64,000 nucleotides of DNA from the NCBI GenBank assembly GCA_028873695.1, contig JAPPNU010000044.1:147418-211417 (forward strand). The letters run 5' to 3'. Positions 57,725 to 64,000 of the stretch are shown here, piece by piece; position 1 is the first letter of the stretch; each line of letters starts with the position of its first letter. The notes beneath the pieces were generated by a model. That model was not told the DNA's origin. It did not search any database and saw nothing but the letters and a program-made list of their open reading frames with translations. The position numbers and the translations under genes were made by a program. The stretch comes from Gemmatimonadota bacterium (GTDB lineage Bacteria > Latescibacterota > UBA2968 > GCA-2709665).

Positions 57725-59539
57725 TTACTCCTTCGTGCCGAACTCGAACTGCGCCGCCCATGTGCTTGATGTACCGTTTCCGGCGTTCTTGATTGCGTAT
57801 CGTGCGGAAACGCGAAGGCGCGACCCCTTGCAGATGATCCGGACTCCGGCCGTACGGCCTCTTCCGGACAGGAGTTGCAGGCGGCTGCCGCCCCATACAT
57901 CGGGCTCGAACGTATAAATCCGGGAGTCGAAGTGGGTTACGTCGAACAGGGCCAGCCAGGCGTCGCCTCGCAGACGGGCCCCGCGCTGGACGCGGAGGTC
58001 CAGGCCCGCGGCGCGGCCGCCGCTCTTTCGTATCGGGGAGCCGGCGCCAGAGCCTTCCAGCCAGAGATTGAGACGCGCTTCAGACCGGGGTACGGTAAGG
58101 CGAAGCCGTGCGCGTCTCTGGTGTCGCATTCCCGATATGCCCGAAGTCGTGACCGTCTGCCGCCGCGTGCCCAGCGTAAGCCGCATCCTGGCGCTGCCGA
58201 GACGACGCCTCATTTCGAAGGTAAATCGTTCTCCACGGGCGGGTAGCGCGTGTCTGCCTTCGGGCGCGACGCGGCCGTGCCGGTCAAGCGTCGCCTGAAA
58301 CCGCGTGCTCCTGCCCGGCCGCCACACGGCCCCCGTAAACAGACCCCACTCGTTCCTGCCGTTGTACGCGGAGAACGGGCCGCCGTGAAGGCTTGAAAAC
58401 CCGGAGGGGTACCTGCGGGCAAGCATCACCAGTTTGAGGCGATCGATTCCCGCGCGTGCGCCCGTCAGCCAGGCAACGGTCTTCCTTCCGGATGCGGCGA
58501 TTTCGCCGAAGACGTTCATCTGCCTCACGCGCAGGTCCCAGTCCATACCGGATGCATGCAGGCGCCGTACGTCTTGCAGCGCAGGCGTAAACGTGGTCCG
58601 GACGAACGTGGCCCCGATACTGACGGCCGGCGTTTCGACGCGGGATCGAAGCGCCGCCAGGTGTTCCCGCAGCCTGCCTCTGCGTTCTCGCTGGGTCTGC
58701 GTGACGTGCAGGTCGGCGGTACGTAACTCGGCAATGCCCGTGCTGTCGACGGCGGCATCCCATCGGTTGCGCGCGCCCATGGCAGTCCACGTGACCCGGC
58801 CGGACCGGCCTTCGGCAAACAGGCCGCGGAGCGCGCCGTCTTCGATTGCGGAGCGGTTGCCCACGCTTCGAGCGTTGGCCGGCCTTGCCCACTCGAGGCC
58901 CGTCGCGGATCGGTTGTGGCGGCTGAAAAGCAGGCCCTGTCCGTAACCGGGTCGAAAGTCGCCCGCAAGCAGGCGCCGCAAGCCCGGCACGGACGTGACA
59001 CTCACGAATCCGGTGAGGAAGTCTGCAAGCCGTACTTCCAGGGGGTCGCGTTCCGTGAGGAAGACGCCTTCCATGCGCCGTACTCCGATCACGGTCCGCT
59101 GGTAGACGCGCAGGCTGGACCAGGCGTCGGGATGACTCGAAGGGCGGGTGATCCTTAGCGAGGTCCGGACGCGGGGGCCTCCCCGCGTCGATACCGTCAG
59201 ATAGGGTCGGACGGCTGCGAGGATTTCGGATGTGACGCCGGGAACCCTGAGAAGATCGCCGAGACGTTGGTAGGGCCCGAACCGTTTTCGATAGGCGATG
59301 ACCCCTCGCGCCAACTCCGGCGAAAACCAGGGCAGCGCCTGCAGGTCCTCGGAGCCGGCCCTGTTGACGTCGATGACCTGTCCGTCCAGATCCCGCAGAA
59401 CGGCCAGGTACGTTTCCGCGGTTTCAGGATTCAGGGATTCCTGCGCATGGGACGCGAGACCATAGAGTAGATTTGGAAGCAGAGCAATGAAAGTCACTTT
59501 CGTTCTGCGGTTGGCGGATTGAAAAAAAGCGCATATCAC
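57725..59539 (-). CDS. Helix-hairpin-helix (ComEA-like) outer-membrane barrel protein
   Basis: About 604 residues. A signal peptide (VTFIALLPNLLYGLASHA before QE) is followed by a helix-hairpin-helix pair: QVIDVNRAGSEDLQALPWF and PYQRLGDLLRVPGVTSEILAA. The remaining 450 residues alternate as beta-strands with many Arg and aromatic residues (LLAGDFRPGYGQGLLFSR, MRLTLGTRRQTVTTSG) and end FEFGTKE, like a large outer-membrane barrel. Such fusions are common in Bacteroidetes and FCB-group bacteria; DNA uptake has been suggested only by the ComEA likeness. The start is unsure: GTG at 59539 or TTG at 59587. Confidence 0.75.
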   Translation of the reverse strand: MICAFFQSANRRTKVTFIALLPNLLYGLASHAQESLNPETAETYLAVLRDLDGQVIDVNRAGSEDLQALPWFSPELARGVIAYRKRFGPYQRLGDLLRVPGVTSEILAAVRPYLTVSTRGGPRVRTSLRITRPSSHPDAWSSLRVYQRTVIGVRRMEGVFLTERDPLEVRLADFLTGFVSVTSVPGLRRLLAGDFRPGYGQGLLFSRHNRSATGLEWARPANARSVGNRSAIEDGALRGLFAEGRSGRVTWTAMGARNRWDAAVDSTGIAELRTADLHVTQTQRERRGRLREHLAALRSRVETPAVSIGATFVRTTFTPALQDVRRLHASGMDWDLRVRQMNVFGEIAASGRKTVAWLTGARAGIDRLKLVMLARRYPSGFSSLHGGPFSAYNGRNEWGLFTGAVWRPGRSTRFQATLDRHGRVAPEGRHALPARGERFTFEMRRRLGSARMRLTLGTRRQTVTTSGISGMRHQRRARLRLTVPRSEARLNLWLEGSGAGSPIRKSGGRAAGLDLRVQRGARLRGDAWLALFDVTHFDSRIYTFEPDVWGGSRLQLLSGRGRTAGVRIICKGSRLRVSARYAIKNAGNGTSSTWAAQFEFGTKE

Positions 59540-59692
59540 AGGCTTGTCCCCCTGACGTTGCAATTGGACACAAGTTATTGTTAACAAGCGATAAATCTGC
59601 CGTAGACGATGCGTCTGGCCGTCGCTTGTCGAATCCAGTGCAATTGAAATGCCAGTGGGTGGGGTCTGTGATGCGCTGAGGAAAGGAAGCGG

Positions 59693-61606
59693 TCAGGGAT
59701 CGGACGCGGCTTTGTCCGCGCGGCCGATTGAGAGAAGTTGAATCCTTCGGTCGCTTATGGTCAGAAGGTACATCCAGGAGTTTTCGCGATTGCCCCGGTT
59801 GAAGGAAATCTTCCCGGTTGCGCCAGGGATTTCACCGAGATTCTCCAACGCGTGCTGAAGACGCCCCGGTGTGGTGCCGCCCCGCTCAACGGCGGTCAGG
59901 ACGGCCGTCATAGCGTCGTATCCCAGCGCAGCCGCAATGCTCTGATCGCGATTGAACCGCTGCCTGAAGGCGCCCAGGAACTCATGTACGGAGACCAGGT
60001 CGCTGCGCGTTGAGTACTTGGCGACAAAGACCGCGCCGTCGGTATAGGCGTCTCGCGCGACTTCGTGGTGATTCCAGCCGTCGCTGCCCAGCAGTCGCGA
60101 GTGAATGCGATGGAAGGCGATCTGCGGCGCGATCAGCAGGACGTCGTCCTTACCCCCGGCGATAAGCAGGCCTTCAAGCGTATGCACCGGCGCCGGCTGC
60201 ACGGTATCGGGATCCACTTCGACCGGTGGCGGCGGCGCCAGCCGAATGCCCCCCAGGATCAGCGAGTCGATCTCGTCCGCCAGGAATTCCGGCGGGTGGA
60301 GCGCCAGTCCGGCGTCCCTGATGCGTTCCAATTGGCCCCGGTAGTCGGTAGTGCCGGGTTCGTACCAGGTCTGTATGATGACTTCCGAACCCGATTCCTC
60401 GGCACGGGCCGTGAACTCCTTAACGATGCGTTCCCCGTAGGGGTCCCGGGACGAAAACGTCGCCAGTGTCCGCAGTCCCGATTCCCGGACCGCGAAGTCC
60501 GCAATCCGGCGGCCCTGTGCGCCCGGCGTGGCATTTACCTGAAAGACGTAGGGACTCAGGGTCGCCAGCCCGTCTTCCGAGGCCGTGGGCGCGATCAGCG
60601 GGACTTCGTAAGAACCGGCCAGTGCAGCGATGGGAAGGGTTTCAGCGCTGGTGAGGGCGCCGATTATGGCAATCACACCGTGATCTTCGACGAGACTCTG
60701 AGCGGCCTTGATCGCGCGCACCGGGCTGCCTTCCGAGTCTTTAAAGACCAGCGCCACCCGCTCTCCCGATTTGACCTGATGCAGTTCCCGCGCGACCAGG
60801 ATACCGTCTACCATGTCCTTTCCCGGCGGGCTTGCCAGTGGGGCGATCACACCGATCGTGAAGCGCGCTTCGACCGGTTCTTCGGGGCCTTCGACGGCTG
60901 CTGTCTGCGGCGCGCCGGCCGCGGAGGGATGAATGGGTTCCGCTTCAGGGCGTTTCTCTCTTATCAGCGCCGCGAACGTGCCATTGGGATACCGATCCAT
61001 GAATCCGGCCATCTCCCTGCGGGACGGTTCGGCCCCGGCGAGTCTCGACGGCCATCGGGCGCGGCCGAAGGCCACGGCTTCTGCGACGATGCTTTTCCCG
61101 AAGTCGTTCTGCAGACGTGCGACGTCGCCATCGGTGATTTTCCCCGCTCCGGCAAGTTGACCCAGCCGATCCGCTGCTCTGGCCTTCAGGCGGAGGTCTC
61201 CCTTACCGGACGCCACGCGGGCGTACAGGGCCGCGGCGACGTAGACCCTTCCTTGCTGGAATTCGCAGTCACCGGCGATCAGGTCGGCTTCGGGAAGATA
61301 CCTGCTGCGCGGGAAGGCGTCGTAGATTCCCGCTGCCGTTGCCAGCGCCAGCTTGTATTTCCCGAGTTTGTAGAGCGATTTGGCCAGCATCAGCCGGGAG
61401 GCCGACGTTCGCCGGTGCGCGGGGTCAGCTTCGGCCAAAGACTGAAAGGCTTTTTCCGCCGTCCGATAGTCGCCGTCGGTATAATTGCAGAGGGCGCTCT
61501 GGAACCGGGTTTCGATTTCCCCATGGCCGATCTGCGCACCGGAAGGTTGTGCGGCTGCGAGATGGGCGGCAAGGACAAGCCAAAACGCTGAAGCAATCCG
61601 ATTCAC
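59693..61606 (-). CDS. TPR domain plus periplasmic binding protein (LivK/LpoA-like)
   Basis: The 637-residue protein has a signal peptide (VNRIASAFWLVLAAHLAAAQ). A TPR-like N-terminal part follows (ALCNYTDGDYRTAEKAFQSL, YKLGKYKLALATAAGIYDAFP). From about residue 260 a type I periplasmic binding fold begins: FTIGVIAPLASPPGKDMVDG, IAIIGALTSAETLPIA, DPYGERIVKEFTARAEE and AALGYDAMTAVLTAVERGG. The layout equals that of LpoA, an activator of penicillin-binding proteins, but also of branched-chain amino-acid receptors. No transporter genes are near, so a role in envelope assembly is more likely. The GTG at 61606 follows GAGGGACCTAAG. Confidence 0.8.
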   Translation of the reverse strand: MNRIASAFWLVLAAHLAAAQPSGAQIGHGEIETRFQSALCNYTDGDYRTAEKAFQSLAEADPAHRRTSASRLMLAKSLYKLGKYKLALATAAGIYDAFPRSRYLPEADLIAGDCEFQQGRVYVAAALYARVASGKGDLRLKARAADRLGQLAGAGKITDGDVARLQNDFGKSIVAEAVAFGRARWPSRLAGAEPSRREMAGFMDRYPNGTFAALIREKRPEAEPIHPSAAGAPQTAAVEGPEEPVEARFTIGVIAPLASPPGKDMVDGILVARELHQVKSGERVALVFKDSEGSPVRAIKAAQSLVEDHGVIAIIGALTSAETLPIAALAGSYEVPLIAPTASEDGLATLSPYVFQVNATPGAQGRRIADFAVRESGLRTLATFSSRDPYGERIVKEFTARAEESGSEVIIQTWYEPGTTDYRGQLERIRDAGLALHPPEFLADEIDSLILGGIRLAPPPPVEVDPDTVQPAPVHTLEGLLIAGGKDDVLLIAPQIAFHRIHSRLLGSDGWNHHEVARDAYTDGAVFVAKYSTRSDLVSVHEFLGAFRQRFNRDQSIAAALGYDAMTAVLTAVERGGTTPGRLQHALENLGEIPGATGKISFNRGNRENSWMYLLTISDRRIQLLSIGRADKAASDP

Positions 61607-62130
61607 CTTAGGTCCCTCACGAAATAGACACGCCGTCCCCCTCTTGCGACCCACGTCGTTTCGCACCGAAATCTTCTGTGCCTTGTGTGCTTTTCGCGGC
61701 CGATTTGGCGTTTGCCTTTCTTCGAATTGAGGTCGACACGAGGGGCTTAGGTTTCGCAGGATACCGCGATAGGAAAACTGAAATATAGGGACAATTCACG
61801 CGATAGGCGAGCGTTTTGTATTTCATCGCCCGGAAATCGAATCCCGTCTTCCGATTTCACGTTCGCACATTGCGTGGATATTGCTATTGACAAATCCCGC
61901 GCGGAAACATACCGTATGTCCTGATCGCAGACGCATGACCGAATTCGGTGCGAAGCTTCCGGATCACAGTCGGAGAACTACTATTGACGCCAGAATGCAC
62001 CGGAAATGAGACTATTGTCGCGTTTCTGCCGTCTGGGACCGCTCGAAAGAATGGGCAGGATCGCGCTGTGTATCAGCCTTTATTCCTGCTCATCCTTCCA
62101 TCCTGTGAATCCTGATCAAGGAGAGAAAAA
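61607..62130. other. Divergent intergenic region with ATCCTG-type repeat
   Basis: No gene is seen. A possible promoter for the dioxygenase gene has TTGACA at 61887-61892 and a poor TACCGT at 61910-61915. At 62080-62119 lies an ATCCTG-type chain (TTTATTCCTGCTCATCC and onward), directly ahead of the RBS AAGGAGAG of the PhyH 4 gene. The part next to the TPR gene shows nothing clear. Confidence 0.5.
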
Positions 62131-63303
62131 GTGAAAACTGACGCAACATCCTCCACCTACAGGGCGCCCGCATTCGCCGACTCGCTGCCCGAGTTGGCGG
62201 CCCCCGGCGCGACGCCCGAACGGCTGGCGCACCTCGAGGAACACGGATTCGTCATCATCAACGACTTCGTCGACAATCCGTGGATTCCGGTTCTCCGGGA
62301 TGCGGGCCGACGGGTTACGGAAGCCTGCGCGCCGGCCAGCGGGTACAGCAGGATCGACTGCTCCAGGGGTTACGTCCACCGCACCGGGAAGGACGAACCG
62401 TGGGCGATACGCGGTCTGGTCCATCCCGCATTCAATGAGCCCTGTTTCGCGGAGTTCCACGGCTCGGACGATTTCCTGAACTTCGTTAGTTCGTGGTGCA
62501 ACGGTCTCGGCCCCGAGGATTTCACGTTCGGTGGGTTGCTGTTGTGGTGCAATCCGCGAGAGTCGGAACATTCCCTCAGCTGGCACCGGGACGCGACGTG
62601 GTGGGGGACCGGAAAGCCCTATTTCGCGCAACGTGAGATCCGGGGCGAGGGACCCGAAGCGTATACGGAAGACGTGGAGCGGGAGCGCTGGGCGGAGATT
62701 CGCGCGAACAACGCCAGATCGATTACCGAGCGGAACGGGGTGAGCATGTTCCTTGCGCTGGTCGACGAAGAATGCCACGAACTCATACCCGGCAGCCACA
62801 ATCGGTGGCGCACGCCCTATGAGCACGACGTCCTCCTTCCCAAGGCCATGAAGGAGAAGGGCGTCCCGCACACACCCAGTTGGAACGGCGTCGATCCGTT
62901 GCCGGGACAGGTCGCAGTTAGGCTGAAGGCGGGCGAAGCTCTCATACGGATCGGCTCGAACATTCACACGGGCCACACCGTCCCCGAAAGAGAACGGAAC
63001 ACGCTGTCCATCGGTTGGTCCCGTTGGTCCGGGCCATTCGAGGGTGAACCGTCCGTGGCCGACGTGCGAAGCGCATGGCAACTCGATCCCGCGGTGCGAG
63101 ACGCGCTGCCGTACGAATGGATGAAAACGGCGTGGGACCGGTGGGCCGAAACACAGAAGCTCGGCGATACGCTCGAAGACCGTTACGCCGGCTATGACAT
63201 CCGGCGGATAAAGGCCGGTGAAGTCGTGGGCTGGCGCGGTGAGCTGGAGCGCCGGGCCGCCGAGGCGGGCGAAGCCTGGGGGGCCTTCCAGCGCGTTGTA
63301 TAA
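62131..63303 (+). CDS. Phytanoyl-CoA dioxygenase family protein (PhyH 4)
   Basis: The 390-residue protein is the longest of the PhyH set. HSLSWHRDATWWGTGKPYF carries H-x-D, ECHELIPGSHNRWRTP the linking strand, and IRIGSNIHTGHTVPERERNTL the third His and the likely 2-oxoglutarate Arg. A helical C-terminal tail of about 80 residues (WMKTAWDRWAETQKLGDT) is extra. The GTG start has AAGGAGAG nine bases upstream. The gene is alone; the substrate is unknown. The gap after it (63304-63501) has no recognisable feature. Confidence 0.85.
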   Translation: MKTDATSSTYRAPAFADSLPELAAPGATPERLAHLEEHGFVIINDFVDNPWIPVLRDAGRRVTEACAPASGYSRIDCSRGYVHRTGKDEPWAIRGLVHPAFNEPCFAEFHGSDDFLNFVSSWCNGLGPEDFTFGGLLLWCNPRESEHSLSWHRDATWWGTGKPYFAQREIRGEGPEAYTEDVERERWAEIRANNARSITERNGVSMFLALVDEECHELIPGSHNRWRTPYEHDVLLPKAMKEKGVPHTPSWNGVDPLPGQVAVRLKAGEALIRIGSNIHTGHTVPERERNTLSIGWSRWSGPFEGEPSVADVRSAWQLDPAVRDALPYEWMKTAWDRWAETQKLGDTLEDRYAGYDIRRIKAGEVVGWRGELERRAAEAGEAWGAFQRVV

Positions 63304-63501
63304 CGTATCGCGCCTGTTTTAACCTCAATTCAACGGAAACAGCAACCCGCCGCCGTGGCGAACAGGCGCTTACGCGCCCGACGGGCCGCACAAACGGCGT
63401 TTCTCGGGCGGGGCCGGCGCAGGGTTCGACGCTTTTTTCGAACTACCTGGTCCGACAGACGTAGATAAGGTACCGATAACTCTGGTGGCCCCGTCCCGCG
63501 T

Positions 63502-63864
63502 GTGAGGCAGGTCGTGATTCGCGCCTTCTCCAATTCATTTCTGGCCCTCGGCTTCGTACTCGCTCTGGTCCACTGCCTGTGCGGCGCTCCCGTTCAGGCT
63601 GAAGCGTGCCACGGCCGGCCGGTGGAAGCGGACTGCTGCTGCGCCGCGAACAGCGGCAACGTATCCGGTTCGCCTGCCGAACTGCCTCCGGTCCAGGGGT
63701 CCACCGGTCCCCGGTTCCCGGGTCCGGAATCCCACGCCGTATGGGAACCGGTCCGACCGCCTGTAGTTCCGGCTTCCCTTCTCTCACCAGTGAATGCGCT
63801 GCTACCCGTTGCGGCGTTTCCACGACCCGCGCCCTACCTGATGAAAACCTCGTTTCTGATCTGA
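63502..63864 (+). CDS. Small secreted Cys-containing protein, unknown function
   Basis: The 120-residue frame has an N-terminal signal-like segment (SFLALGFVLALVHCLCGAPVQA) followed by ACHGRPVEADCCCAANSGN with several cysteines. A long Pro-rich stretch and a final YLMKTSFLI complete it. Short Cys-rich secreted proteins of this layout sometimes precede heavy-metal efflux genes, but no such gene can be seen because the window ends. The start is unsure (GTG at 63502 or 63514). Its codon use looks normal for the region, yet the protein could also be spurious. Confidence 0.45.
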   Translation: MRQVVIRAFSNSFLALGFVLALVHCLCGAPVQAEACHGRPVEADCCCAANSGNVSGSPAELPPVQGSTGPRFPGPESHAVWEPVRPPVVPASLLSPVNALLPVAAFPRPAPYLMKTSFLI

Positions 63865-63874
63865 TTCCCCCTGT

Positions 63875-63902
63875 CAGCCCGTTGAAAAAGCCCATCCGGG
63901 CT
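63875..63902 (-). repeat. 28-bp dispersed repeat, copy 2
   Basis: It is the exact reverse complement of 630-657 over 28 bases. It lies 10 bp behind the small secreted protein gene. Bases beyond it (GGCCGTCCCG...) are only loosely like those beside copy 1. An element with several genome copies would explain why the assembly stops here. Confidence 0.65.
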
Positions 63903-63936
63903 GTGGCCGTCCCGTGTGGCCGGATTTCCGTGTTGC

Positions 63937-64000
<64 letters not shown>

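Overview
The window is GC-rich, densely coded DNA of a Gram-negative, probably aerobic heterotroph. It encodes outer-membrane beta-barrel-type proteins, a lipoprotein, many Fe(II)/2-oxoglutarate (phytanoyl-CoA-type) dioxygenases, a sulfatase with an anaerobic-type sulfatase maturase, a GH172 (DUF2961) protein and a DUF6785-type membrane protein. In my experience this mix is typical of uncultured Latescibacterota/Poribacteria-like bacteria; the phylum is an inference, since no marker gene settles it. The right edge ends in a run of 48 G, which looks like a contig end with a sequencing artefact rather than biology.

Layout. 0-3.5 kb, minus strand: partial sulfatase, GH172 protein, nucleoside 2-deoxyribosyltransferase, outer-membrane beta-barrel protein. 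3.5-8.8 kb: an accessory island with a YhcG-type nuclease, a HEPN/nucleotidyltransferase pair, DUF433 and FitA-like antitoxins, an AAA ATPase, an ~800-bp stretch without a convincing gene, and a zinc-ribbon membrane protein. Near-identical inverted copies of an ATCCTG-type repeat lie at 1.85 and 8.8 kb. 8.9-12.1 kb: an endonuclease Q-UvrD helicase fusion whose last residues are a sliding-clamp-binding motif. 12.1-17.4 kb: rhamnulokinase, glycosyltransferase, dioxygenase, sulfatase maturase.

17.5-29.0 kb is the centrepiece: ten tightly packed plus-strand genes that look like a complete N-methylglutamate pathway for methylamine oxidation (gmaS, mgsABC, mgdABCD) with a second mgsAB pair at the 3' end. 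GmaS would join methylamine to glutamate, MgsABC would convert gamma-glutamylmethylamide to N-methylglutamate, and MgdABCD would oxidise this back to glutamate while passing the methyl carbon to tetrahydrofolate.

29.0-39.0 kb: a same-strand catabolic cluster (Gfo/Idh dehydrogenase, an enolase-superfamily gene broken by an in-frame TGA, two PhyH dioxygenases, DegT aminotransferase, DUF1445, creatininase, phosphotriesterase-like hydrolase, FGGY kinase, cupin). 39-52 kb: membrane proteins, a second DegT enzyme, a DCC-lipase maturation factor fusion, DUF445, a glycosyltransferase, an octanucleotide repeat array in front of a redoxin-like/2OG-oxygenase fusion, a DUF6785-like membrane protein, GNAT, PdxA, RidA. 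52-64 kb: a truncated GxxExxY gene between repeats, an oligogalacturonate-lyase-like propeller, ThuA, tRNA-Cys and tRNA-Leu each with its own promoter, a GroES-like protein, DUF502, a 169-bp palindromic MITE-like element, a DUF4837 lipoprotein, a helix-hairpin-helix outer-membrane protein, a TPR/periplasmic-binding protein, another PhyH enzyme and a small secreted protein.

Several promoters share the form TTGACA-N17-TATTTT, so a standard housekeeping sigma factor is likely used.
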